Of a DNA stretch of 42,684 bases, positions 27,350 through 35,617 are shown one piece after another; position 1 is the stretch's first letter, and every line of letters starts with the position of its first letter. This stretch comes from Syntrophorhabdaceae bacterium. Its GTDB lineage: Bacteria > Desulfobacterota > Syntrophorhabdia > Syntrophorhabdales > Syntrophorhabdaceae. Under the pieces are notes generated by a model. That model made no database searches. It saw only the letters and a list, made by a program, of their open reading frames with translations, and was not told where the DNA came from. A program made the position numbers and the translations under genes. The DNA is taken from NCBI GenBank assembly GCA_035541755.1, contig DATKMQ010000069.1, positions 1 to 42,684 on the forward strand, in the 5' to 3' direction.

Positions 27350-27569
27350 TACTGCCTCCCGAATCTTGGCTAAGATGCGTTTCTTCTCAAATAGTCTTCT
27401 GTTCCTGTCCGCGTAGCGAATCTATTTTCAATCTTCCTGTTACAACTTTATCGGCTCCATCAGGTCAATCTTTAAGGGGATAGGGCCTTTCGTCACGCTT
27501 CAAGATCCCCTACTTATTCCCCGATTCGCCACCCTCCCTCCTCTATAAGGAAAGATGCAAATCATATAA

Positions 27570-27575
27570 GTATAC
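27570..27575. promoter_or_regulatory. TGTATAC operator-like site at the GRE transcription start
   Basis: The palindrome GTATAC, read leftward within AAATGTATACTTATAT, begins about eight bases after the GRE -10 box, where a repressor would block the start. The same core occurs at the MFS and activase promoters. The form (T-GTATAC-A/T) suits GntR/FadR-type regulators, which is inference. Confidence 0.45.
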
Positions 27576-27582
27576 ATTTATA

Positions 27583-27612
27583 ATTATATAACTGATGGCA
27601 AAACAAGTCAAG
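27583..27612 (-). promoter_or_regulatory. Sigma-70 promoter of the GRE gene
   Basis: Leftward TTGACT (27612-27607), 18 bases, TATAAT (27588-27583). It gives a leader of about 225 bases. The rest of the leader (27350-27565) shows no small gene. Confidence 0.65.
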
Positions 27613-27638
27613 CCAGGGCCACGTGCAAAATGTCCCTG

Positions 27639-29084
27639 TTACGGGTCCTGTTGGTGGCGTCCTCGAACGAGTGAAGACAGGACCCCTACGGAGGCGATCA
27701 CAAGGCTCACCGTCATAGCGCCCTTAAACCCTGCAAGCGCGGCCATCCTGTTTGCCGTCGAAGGATCGATCCCTGCGTTTACCAGGCGTATCAAAGCCCC
27801 CGCCTGATAAGTACTGAACAGGGCTCCCCCTAAAGCAATGCCGCCCGAGGCGCCCACCTGTCGTGCAACCATGACAATAGCCGAGGCCGTACCTAAAGCG
27901 CTTCTCGGCACGGCACTCATCGCCGCGCTGTTGTTCGGCGGCTGAAAGATTGCCATACTCAACCCGCACATACCGACCCCGATGGCCACACTAAGGTATG
28001 TCGGATGCGGGCCGGGATGGCTCAAAAGAAAAAGAGAGCCACAGAGCACACACATGCCGAGCGCGGCAAGGAACGTGGAGCCGATTCGATCGGACAGTCG
28101 CCCGGTGATGGGAGAGATCGCAAGCAGGGGAAAGGCCACGAGTGCCATGAACATGCCCACTATTGAGCCCGAGGAACCGAACGCCTCCATCAGGTAGAAG
28201 GGCACAAGAAAAATCACGAAGGAGGTGGACAGGGTCTGGATGCAGGCGCTTAACGTAGCCCCGGAGAACAAACGTATTTTGAAGAAACCGAGTTCCACGA
28301 TCGGTTGTGAGGCCCTCTTTTCCGAAACAAGAAAGAGGGCGAGAAAGAGCGCTGCGAGACCCCCCAATGCAATCACCGGAGCGGTTGCAAATCCCCTCTT
28401 CCCGCCAAAGTTGAGAAAAAGCAACAACAGGGCAAGAAAACCGAAGAGAGTCGCAGATCCTTTTATATCAAGATCAAAATTCTCCTCGCTTCTTTGCTCT
28501 TTCACAATCACCCAGGTCATGATGAACGCGCTCAAGGCCATCGGGATCCTCGTGTAAAAAACCGCCCTCCAGCCCAAGGCATCCAGAATGAGCCCTCCCA
28601 GAACCGGTCCGGCCACGAGCCCCACAGAGTTGACGCCGGTCAAAATACCAAGCGCTTTACCGCGCTCCTCCGGAGGAAAGACGGCCACGGCGATGGCCAT
28701 GGCGAGCGAGTATCCTGTCCCTGCCCCAACCCCCTGGACAGCACGGAATGCTATTAACTGCACCACACTCTGCGACAGGGCGCACCCTGTGAGGCCAAGC
28801 GTGTAGAAAGCGAGCCCCGCCATAAAAGCCTTCTGTCTGCCTTTAGCGTCGCCTATCTTCGCGAGCGTCAGCATGAGGCTCTGGCTCATAATGTAATAGG
28901 CCAAGTTCACCCATGCAATGACCGAAGAGTCGGTCCGAAACACGCTCGCCAATCGCGGAAGGCAGGTAGCAAGGATGCTATTGTCGAGTGCCACGGTGAG
29001 GCTCCCCAGCGAAACGGTGAGCAACACCCACCACTTGTAGGTGTCCCTGTCATGAAAATCGGGTTTTGTTAATGTACTCAACAA
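27639..29084 (-). CDS. DHA2-family MFS exporter (EmrB/QacA type)
   Basis: 481 residues with about 14 membrane spans. The motif LDNSILATCLPRLASVF (about 34-50) and the antiporter motif C GILTGVNSVGLVAGPVLGG mark the 14-span DHA2 drug:H+ antiporters. Such pumps often export toxic intermediates or substrates; position inside the GRE locus suggests export or uptake of a pathway compound. The start appears to be TTG 29084, with GGAGG 12 bases before; no ATG is near. Its promoter lies about 260 bases upstream. Confidence 0.88.
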   Translation of the reverse strand: MLSTLTKPDFHDRDTYKWWVLLTVSLGSLTVALDNSILATCLPRLASVFRTDSSVIAWVNLAYYIMSQSLMLTLAKIGDAKGRQKAFMAGLAFYTLGLTGCALSQSVVQLIAFRAVQGVGAGTGYSLAMAIAVAVFPPEERGKALGILTGVNSVGLVAGPVLGGLILDALGWRAVFYTRIPMALSAFIMTWVIVKEQRSEENFDLDIKGSATLFGFLALLLLFLNFGGKRGFATAPVIALGGLAALFLALFLVSEKRASQPIVELGFFKIRLFSGATLSACIQTLSTSFVIFLVPFYLMEAFGSSGSIVGMFMALVAFPLLAISPITGRLSDRIGSTFLAALGMCVLCGSLFLLSHPGPHPTYLSVAIGVGMCGLSMAIFQPPNNSAAMSAVPRSALGTASAIVMVARQVGASGGIALGGALFSTYQAGALIRLVNAGIDPSTANRMAALAGFKGAMTVSLVIASVGVLSSLVRGRHQQDP

Positions 29085-29343
29085 ACGATTATTTAAGCCT
29101 CCTTATCAGACCTCTGACACTACGTGCATGCTCTGCCGGACATCGAAAACGTGCTCACCGCAAATGGCCCTCGGAAGAGACGGGAGAGATAGATTTTTCT
29201 CTCGGCGATTTGCGCGGCGAAGAACGGTGACCCCGGAACGATTGAGTTTCTAGCGCCAGTGTCTCTACCTTGTTATCGCCCACGGCGTATTAATGCACTA
29301 GACCCTTCCATCCCAATCCTGTTTGTTGAGGCCACATAACATA

Positions 29344-29373
29344 ATTGTATACAAATATACTATTTGTCGTCAA
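29344..29373 (-). promoter_or_regulatory. MFS promoter with overlapping TGTATAC operator-like site
   Basis: Leftward TTGACG (29373-29368), 18 bases, TACAAT (29349-29344). The palindrome GTATAC at 29347-29352 overlaps the -10 box; on the + strand the context is TAATTGTATACAAATATAC. The rest of the 29085-29543 gap holds no gene that I can support. Confidence 0.5.
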
Positions 29374-29543
29374 GGAGAATACTGATCGCGGCTCCGATAG
29401 TGACCCTTCCCACAGGGATCACTCAACAAAAGAAGATTCAAGCCAGGCCAGGCGGGCCGATCGGGTATTACGCTCACGTGGTCGGGAGCGATCCGAAAGC
29501 TTCGATCCCATTTGTGTCCGGCCCGAGCCGGATCGGCAAGAAA

Positions 29544-30791
29544 TCAGTATACGCCATACTCTTTGACAAAGTCGAACATGGCTCGGACGTTCTCCACCCT
29601 GGCATCTTCAATGTTTGTCGAAGGGCTGAGAAGAAAGCCACCATCTCTGCCCACATAGTCGATCACCCTCCTGCAGCAGGCCCTAACCTCGTCCGGCGTA
29701 CCCGTAGCAAGGAGAGAAATTGGCACACCGCCTTTTATGGAAATCGTACCGCCGAGCACGTCTTTGGCCTTCGCGAGGTCGGTCGCTTCAAAGGCGTACA
29801 TGGCCTTACCTGCGGGAAGGTCCTTTATGATCTCGAGGCGGGAGGTACAGTCACCTTCCCAGAACGGCGTGGGATTAAGCCCCTCGTTGATGAGTGCCAT
29901 CATAAGCTCGCGGAGCGTAGGCCAGTAGAACTTCTTGAATTGTTCGAGGGACATAAACCCGTCAACACCCTTATGGAGCGGGATGCCAACCCGTGCGACG
30001 CCCGACGCCTTCGCCCCGTTTACCGCGAGTTCTATCATCATGGGCAGAAGTTTTTCGCAGGCCGCTATTACCTTGTCGGGCCTCCGGTACATATCGAGCA
30101 TAAGCCCCTTAGTACCCCGAAAAAAATCACCGAGCGTATCAAAGGGGGCTTGAGTGCCTGCCCCGGCCTGAGCAGGAAAGCCCTCCTGCCTCAACTTCTC
30201 AGAGAAGCGACGGCTGTACGACGCGATCCGCTGCATTTCCTCCCCCGCTTTGCTCATGGCCTCGAAGGCCTCTCGCACTTCAGGAAGGGTAAAAGGTACA
30301 AAAGTGCCAAGCCCCATGTAGTAGCTGATCAAATTGCGCAGCGGAGAAAGTTTTTCAAAGCCCTTCAAGGCGCCGAACATCCGTGGCCAGTACCTCCTGA
30401 TCATGAAATCGGTCATATCGGAAAGGAAATGATCGTATTCGTCTGCCTTCATATATTCTCCTTCCACGAACTGGAAGGGAACATTCGCCTCGAGCTGACG
30501 CCCCGGCCACTGGAGTTGTTTGAAATCGAGTATATCGAGAAGTGCGCCCTTAAAGCTGGAGCCGAAGGGGTTCATGGCCTGGTCCGGCTCAAAATCAAGG
30601 ATGGTCTTCAGGTTTGCCTCCCAGATCTTATCCGGGTCGTACATCATGTCTGCAAAGCTAAAACCGCAATAACGGGCGGGGAAAAATGAAAAAGAGGCGG
30701 TAATCGGCACTCTGTCAGGTTTTTTCAACGCGACGACGTCTGTTACCCGTTTTTCTCTTTGCGCGTAAAGTATTTCACCATGTTCTTTCAT
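29544..30791 (-). CDS. UroD-fold protein, methyltransferase-like
   Basis: 415-residue URO-D family TIM barrel. Regions such as GVDGFMSLEQFKKFYWPTL and GGFLLSPSTNIED match the MtaA/CmuA/UroD group, which handles porphyrins or methyl transfer between corrinoid and coenzyme M. The zinc motif His-x-Cys of MtaA-type methyltransferases is replaced by Phe310-Trp-Glu312 (in PFWEGDC); Cys372/Cys373 could still ligate metal. True heme UroD is unlikely given the context. Relatives act in demethylation of methoxy compounds, so a role on the pathway substrate is possible. AGGAGA lies before the ATG. It sits between the TRAP genes and the MFS gene. Confidence 0.85.
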   Translation of the reverse strand: MKEHGEILYAQREKRVTDVVALKKPDRVPITASFSFFPARYCGFSFADMMYDPDKIWEANLKTILDFEPDQAMNPFGSSFKGALLDILDFKQLQWPGRQLEANVPFQFVEGEYMKADEYDHFLSDMTDFMIRRYWPRMFGALKGFEKLSPLRNLISYYMGLGTFVPFTLPEVREAFEAMSKAGEEMQRIASYSRRFSEKLRQEGFPAQAGAGTQAPFDTLGDFFRGTKGLMLDMYRRPDKVIAACEKLLPMMIELAVNGAKASGVARVGIPLHKGVDGFMSLEQFKKFYWPTLRELMMALINEGLNPTPFWEGDCTSRLEIIKDLPAGKAMYAFEATDLAKAKDVLGGTISIKGGVPISLLATGTPDEVRACCRRVIDYVGRDGGFLLSPSTNIEDARVENVRAMFDFVKEYGVY

Positions 30792-30991
30792 AAGTAATCT
30801 CCTGTCTTTTCACGGACCCGGACGGAATTCCCCTCCTGTTCCGACGCTTAATTTTTTGCTAAAGCTAAGGAGTCTTCCCCTTTTGCTCATATCGTATTTT
30901 CGATCTCGCTATCTTCCCAAAATGGCCCGCGCCTCTTCGAGTGCGTCGCCCTAGTTCTTGGTTGATCCCAACGAGTTCAAGCCACATATGT

Positions 30992-31165
30992 TCAAGAAGG
31001 CGCCGATGATGGTGAAAAAGGATCCGTCCCTTCGGTCCATATCTGACGGGAACCAAAGAAATTACGTAAGACCGCTTCTGTGACAATCACGAGTGCGACC
31101 ACCATGAAGAACGAGCTGCCGAGGTGGCTGATGGCGCTCATGAGACTTATGAGCCACGCCTTCAC
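30992..31165 (-). pseudogene. Decayed TRAP small-subunit (DctQ)-like fragment
   Basis: Read from GTG 31165 the frame gives VKAWLISLMSAISHLGSSFF then MVVALVIVTEAVLRNFFG, which is like the first membrane span and RNFFG motif of DctQ. It stops after 57 codons; in another frame DPFFTIIGAFLNICG continues, so a frameshift has probably broken it. Just before it, the bases between the DctM stop and this frame encode only ATGGKVYDLK and a stop, perhaps the tail of another lost gene. The 424-base gap 30792-31215 thus looks like a scar of gene decay. Confidence 0.35.
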
Positions 31166-31215
31166 ATTATTTTAAGTCGTAGACCTTGCCCCCCGTAGCT
31201 TCTCCTTCTATAGCT

Positions 31216-32523
31216 CTATTTCATCAGGCTCGGAAGCCAGAGTGTGATAGGATGCACGAACATGAAAAGCGGCATGGTGATAAGCTCCATGAGAAGAAAC
31301 GGGGCAACACCGCGAAACACGTCCTGGACTGAGAGATTTTCCGTCGATACGCCGGATACGATGTAGGCACACATGCCGAGTGGAGGGGTGATAAGCGTGA
31401 TCTCGAGCATGCGGACCTGTATCACTCCGAACCAGATGGGATCGTAACCGAGCGTCGTGACAATGAGCGGATAGAACACGGGCAGGGTGAGAAGCTGGAT
31501 CGACGGCGCCTCCATGACCATGCCGAGGAGAAAGTATATACCGATAATAACGCTCATGATGACCCAGGAAGGCACAGGTAGTCCTCCCGCCCATTCACCG
31601 GTCACCTGGGGAAGGGTTGTTTTTGCGCAGAAATAGTTGAATATGAAGGCGCCCATGACAATGCCGTAGATCATGCCTGAAGTGCGCATGGTGGAGAGGA
31701 AGGCTTCTTTAAACTTGGCGAAAGTCAGCCGACGGGTGGCGAGCGCAAGCACCAGAGCGCCGATAGCGCCGACCGCCCCGGCCTCAGTTGCGGTAAACCA
31801 TCCGACAATCATGCCGCCGATGACAAAAATAACGAGCAGAAGTAATGTCCAGCAAGTCTTTAGAGCGGCGAATCTTTCCTTCCAGGTCGCCTTTTCAGCA
31901 GGCGGCCCCAGTTTGGGGTTTCTCAGGCAGAGGACATATATGGTCACAATGTAAGAGAGGGCGGTAAGAAAAGCCGGAATGATGCTCGCAACAAAAAGCT
32001 TACCGATAGAGTTCTCCGTAATGATTCCGTAAATGATAAACATGGCGGATGGCGGCAAAAGGCTGCCTATGGTGCCCCCCGCTGCGATTGAGCCCGCGGC
32101 GAACTTCGGTTCGTAGCCGTATTTTTTCATCTCAGGTAACGCGACGAGACCCATGGTGGCAGCTGTGGCGAGACTTGATCCGCTGACGGCGGCGAAGCCC
32201 GTGGCCCCACCGATACCGGCCATGGCGAGCCCTCCCCGGAAATGGCCGAGCCATTTTGAGGCGAGGTTAAAGAGTTCGGCCCCGAGACCGGACACAAAGA
32301 TGAGATTAGCCATGAGAAGAAAAAGAGGCAGTACGGCAAGCGAGTAGCTCGACATAACCTCGAAGGGAACCGAGGACATCTTGATCAGTGCGGCAGCAAG
32401 GGGATACAGGATAGTCATACCCACAAAGCCGATAAGGCCCAGGGCGAACCCGATAGGCATACCGGCAGCGAGCAGGGCAAAGAGCACAATAAAGCCGATC
32501 AAACCGATGAGAATTGGACTCAT
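31216..32523 (-). CDS. dctM: TRAP transporter large permease subunit
   Basis: 435 residues, about 12 membrane spans, DctM family. Family blocks are FLLMANLIFVSGLGAELFNLA, GGATGFAAVSGSSLATAATM, PPSAMFIIYGIITENSIGKLF and the late ITPPLGMCAYIVSGV. With DctQ it forms the Na+-driven importer membrane unit for carboxylates or similar acids. Start ATG 32523 overlaps the DctQ end by four bases and has GGAGGGG upstream. No substrate-binding DctP gene is near, so the partner must be elsewhere. Confidence 0.95.
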   Translation of the reverse strand: MSPILIGLIGFIVLFALLAAGMPIGFALGLIGFVGMTILYPLAAALIKMSSVPFEVMSSYSLAVLPLFLLMANLIFVSGLGAELFNLASKWLGHFRGGLAMAGIGGATGFAAVSGSSLATAATMGLVALPEMKKYGYEPKFAAGSIAAGGTIGSLLPPSAMFIIYGIITENSIGKLFVASIIPAFLTALSYIVTIYVLCLRNPKLGPPAEKATWKERFAALKTCWTLLLLVIFVIGGMIVGWFTATEAGAVGAIGALVLALATRRLTFAKFKEAFLSTMRTSGMIYGIVMGAFIFNYFCAKTTLPQVTGEWAGGLPVPSWVIMSVIIGIYFLLGMVMEAPSIQLLTLPVFYPLIVTTLGYDPIWFGVIQVRMLEITLITPPLGMCAYIVSGVSTENLSVQDVFRGVAPFLLMELITMPLFMFVHPITLWLPSLMK

Positions 32524-33017
32524 TTCTGTTCCCCTCCTTTTATCATCCCCTTCACGTGATGGAACAGCTTTATGAGGAGCATGGCAAACATCAAGAGCGC
32601 GGCAAAAACCCAGACGCCGCGGAAGGGAACAACGGAGATCTTGAGGATTTGCGTGTTCTCGCCCTCGGTAAATTTCTCTACAAAGGTTTCGAATCCTGTA
32701 TAGGCCAGTACGGCCCAGTAAAAAAGGCTGAGCAACGTGGTGACAGCCGCGAAGGTCGCCTTGGTCCTGCCGTGCAAGCGCTCCACCAGGATTTCTGCCC
32801 GTGTGTGGCGTTCCTCCATTTGCGCGTACACCAGCGTAAATGCAACGCCCACGACAACAAGGGTCTCAACCATATCATAGGTCCCCGGCAGTGCCGTCCC
32901 AAGGTGGCGCGCCAAAACGTCTCCCCCGATCACGAGCGTCACGATTGAGATGAAAACTATGCCGAGCACACATCCCCAGTTGCCTACCCGGTTGACGAAT
33001 CGTTCAATGAGCCCCAT
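32520..33017 (-). CDS. dctQ: TRAP transporter small permease subunit
   Basis: 165 residues with four membrane spans, DctQ family: VLGIVFISIVTLVIGGDVLARHLG, then PGTYDMVETLVVVGVAFTLVYAQMEERHTRAE, the typical DctQ core with the acid/histidine motif EERHTRAE. It pairs with DctM, which overlaps its end (ATGA). AGGAGG precedes the ATG. It is 114 bases after the activase stop. Confidence 0.92.
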   Translation of the reverse strand: MGLIERFVNRVGNWGCVLGIVFISIVTLVIGGDVLARHLGTALPGTYDMVETLVVVGVAFTLVYAQMEERHTRAEILVERLHGRTKATFAAVTTLLSLFYWAVLAYTGFETFVEKFTEGENTQILKISVVPFRGVWVFAALLMFAMLLIKLFHHVKGMIKGGEQK

Positions 33018-33131
33018 GTTCCGACCTCCTGCGAAGTTTCCTTCTGTCTTTAAATAGAACCGTCTCCCCGCCTTCTCAAGTATTTTCTTCCAATACTTAA
33101 CTATAAAAGCGCGCTTTTGTCAGCTATTTTT

Positions 33132-34094
33132 TTAGCCGCCGATAATTACTTTCTTGAGACCCCGCTCCTCCATAATCTGCTTCAGGGAAAGCATGCGCTC
33201 TTCGTCGGGAGGCGCGGAATTAAGCGGAGATTGATCTCTTTCCAATTGTTCGATCTTGGATTCCCCGAGCCGGTGATACGGGAGCAGATGAATCTGAAGA
33301 AAAGGACTCAGTTCATGGACCACGAAGGTGGCTAGTGTATCCATATTGTCTGCCGAGTCATTATAGCCGGGTACCACAGGGACTCTAATGACGAGCGGAA
33401 TATGCTTTTCGTGGAATATTCTTTTCGCATTCTCGAGGATAAGCTCATTGGAAACACCCGTCAGCCTTTTGTGTTCGGCTGTGTTCATATGTTTCATATC
33501 GTAGAGCACGAGATCCACATAGGGGAGTATCTTTTCGATCGTTATCCAGGGGGCAAGGCCGCATGTCTCAATGGCCGTATGAATGCCCTCTTCCCTTGAG
33601 AACTTAAGAATGGCAGCTGAAAATGCCGGTTGAGCGAACGGGTCACCACCCGAGATGGTCACGCCGCCCCCGGAGTTTTTATAAAAGATGGCGTCCTTCA
33701 TGACCTCGCCCACCACCTCTTTGGCCGTCATGACTTTTCCCATGACCTCTCGCGCCTCCTCGGGACATACATCCACACAGTGGCCGCAAGCCGTACAGAG
33801 GTTCCGGTCCGTGTGCACCTTGCCTTCACCCATCTCAATCGCGTTGACAGGACATACAGCGATGCATCTGCCGCAGCCCACACAGCGCTCACGGTTGTAG
33901 AAAAGCTCGGGTTTTAACGCTTGAGATTCGGGATTCTGACACCACACACAGGATAAAGGACACCCTTTGAGAAAAACGGTCGTACGAATGCCCGGGCCAT
34001 CATGGATTGAGTAGCGCTGTATGTTGAAGACCACACCCTTGATATCGCCATCTTCGCTTGCCACCGACTTTATTTCCTTTTCTTTGTTATCCAT
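33132..34094 (-). CDS. Glycyl-radical enzyme activating enzyme
   Basis: 320-residue radical SAM protein that makes the radical on Gly774 of the GRE. Cys45-x3-Cys49-x2-Cys52 (CPLSCVWC) binds the SAM cluster; YSIHDGPGIRT precedes it, as in activases. Two ferredoxin-like 4Fe-4S sets follow: CVGCGRCIAVC (71-81) and CTACGHCVDVC (100-110), which mark the non-PFL activases (benzylsuccinate synthase, glycerol dehydratase, hydroxyphenylacetate decarboxylase types). GGGVTISGGDP is the SAM-binding GGE-like strand. It is the first gene of the leftward run and stands divergent to the CoA-transferase genes. Confidence 0.95.
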   Translation of the reverse strand: MDNKEKEIKSVASEDGDIKGVVFNIQRYSIHDGPGIRTTVFLKGCPLSCVWCQNPESQALKPELFYNRERCVGCGRCIAVCPVNAIEMGEGKVHTDRNLCTACGHCVDVCPEEAREVMGKVMTAKEVVGEVMKDAIFYKNSGGGVTISGGDPFAQPAFSAAILKFSREEGIHTAIETCGLAPWITIEKILPYVDLVLYDMKHMNTAEHKRLTGVSNELILENAKRIFHEKHIPLVIRVPVVPGYNDSADNMDTLATFVVHELSPFLQIHLLPYHRLGESKIEQLERDQSPLNSAPPDEERMLSLKQIMEERGLKKVIIGG

Positions 34095-34129
34095 AATGTA
34101 TTACCGCCTGATGGTCATAAGATATTAAT

Positions 34130-34161
34130 GTATACTATTATACGAGATTCATGGTAGTCAA
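34130..34161 (-). promoter_or_regulatory. Activase promoter with TGTATAC operator-like site
   Basis: Leftward TTGACT (34161-34156), 18 bases, TAGTAT (34137-34132), about 38 bases before the activase ATG. GTATAC at 34130-34135 overlaps the -10 box (context AATGTATACTATTATACG). A second TATAAT at 34142-34137 is too close to the -35 box to pair with it. Confidence 0.45.
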
Positions 34162-34368
34162 GACTTTTATGCCGGGCGGGGATCGAACGAAGGCGGATAA
34201 AATTTATTGACAAGGGTGCAGATATTGTGGTTTTTTTTAGCTGCTGTCACAAACAAAACTGTATGCCGACAAGAACATCTCAAAGAAACCTATCAATCCG
34301 GGAACAAATTTGGGCGGAGTCATAAGAATAAGCAAAGGTTTTTTGATTTATAGAACGGGAGAAAAAAC

Positions 34369-35595
34369 ATGTTAAACGGATATCGTGTGTTAGATCTTAC
34401 AGACGAAAAAGGTTCTGTCTGCGGTAAAATCCTGGGCGATCTTGGCGCCGATGTGATCAAGATAGAAAGACCCGGAGGCGATCTCTCGCGGCGGATCGGT
34501 CCGTTTTTGCAGAATACGCCCGATCCGGAGAAGAGCCTCCACTGGTCTAGCTATAACAGTAGCAAGAGGGGCATCACGCTCAACCTCGATAACCCCGAGG
34601 GACAGGAAATATTCAAGAAGCTCGCAGACAAGGTAGACGTGATCATCGAATCGTTTGCCCCGGGCCACCTGCAGTCCCTCGGTCTCGGCTATGTTGAGCT
34701 CAGTGCCTCTAATCCGAAACTGATCATGACATCCATAACCCCCTTCGGGCAGACAGGCCCCTACAAGGACCGTAAGGCCTCGGACCTCGCCATTCTCGCC
34801 ATGAGCGGGCTTATGAGCATTACCGGAGACCCTGATCGTGCCCCCGTTCGGATGTGCCTTGACCAGACTTACAGCTTAGGGGGCATACATGCAGTGGTAG
34901 GGATTCTGCTCGCCATTAACTACAGGAGGGTCTCAGGAGAGGGACAATATGTGGACGTCTCCATGTATGAGGCTGCGGTTCGCGGCAATTACTGGGAACC
35001 GGCACGATGGGAATTCCTGAAAGTCCTGGTTAAGAGGGCTGGTAACCGGTTTCCCCGGGCTGCAGCAAAAGGTCTTCAACTGTGGCGCTGCAAGGACGGG
35101 TACGTCACATGGTTATTGACGGGCGGTGTCACGGGCGCGAAGCAGATGAAAGCGCTCATCACATGGATGTCCGAACTCAACCGGGCCGATATACTGAAAG
35201 ATGTTGACTGGGCCACGCTGCATCTTTCCGAGGTGTCGCAGGAGCAACTCTCCGCGTGGGAAGCGGTCATTGAAAAATTCTTCACGGGCTTCACCATGGA
35301 CGAGCTTGAGGTGGAGTCCATCAAAAGGGGCATCCCTATGGCCCGCGTAAATAGGATTGATAATGTGACCAAAGATACGCAGCCTATTGCCCGCGGCTTC
35401 TGGAAAGAGCTCCCTGTTGCGGGAACAACTCAAACCATCGGGTATCCCGCATTCCCTTTTCTCGCCAGCGAAACCGATACTCATGTTAAGATGCGGGCAC
35501 CAAAGATCGGCGAGCATAATGAGGAGATATACGAAAAGGAGTTGGGTCTATCCAAACAATCCATATCATCCCTCAAAGAACGCGGCGTTCTTTGA
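34369..35595 (+). CDS. Family III CoA-transferase, BbsE-like non-catalytic partner (pair 1)
   Basis: 408-residue CaiB/BaiF-fold protein. The N-terminal VLDLTDEKGSVCGKI and GDLGADVIKIE blocks are typical. The residue aligned with the catalytic Asp169 of formyl-CoA transferase is Tyr168 (in RMCLDQTYSLGG), so this chain probably cannot form the acyl-aspartyl intermediate. It is followed 22 bases later by a homologue that keeps the Asp, which suggests a BbsEF-like heteromer moving CoA between succinate and a larger acid. GGGAGA lies before the ATG. Divergent from the activase gene. It is clearly paralogous to the gene at 39480-40703. Confidence 0.9.
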   Translation: MLNGYRVLDLTDEKGSVCGKILGDLGADVIKIERPGGDLSRRIGPFLQNTPDPEKSLHWSSYNSSKRGITLNLDNPEGQEIFKKLADKVDVIIESFAPGHLQSLGLGYVELSASNPKLIMTSITPFGQTGPYKDRKASDLAILAMSGLMSITGDPDRAPVRMCLDQTYSLGGIHAVVGILLAINYRRVSGEGQYVDVSMYEAAVRGNYWEPARWEFLKVLVKRAGNRFPRAAAKGLQLWRCKDGYVTWLLTGGVTGAKQMKALITWMSELNRADILKDVDWATLHLSEVSQEQLSAWEAVIEKFFTGFTMDELEVESIKRGIPMARVNRIDNVTKDTQPIARGFWKELPVAGTTQTIGYPAFPFLASETDTHVKMRAPKIGEHNEEIYEKELGLSKQSISSLKERGVL

Positions 35596-35617
35596 GTAAC
35601 ACACAAGAGGTATTCGC

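Noticed and set aside
29364-30689. Rightward 441-codon open frame
   Set aside because: It lies antisense to the UroD-fold gene, whose leftward product shows clear family motifs; the rightward product shows none.
34208-34235. TTGACA as the -35 box of the rightward CoA-transferase operon
   Set aside because: No -10-like hexamer lies at 16-18 bases; the operon promoter remains unidentified.
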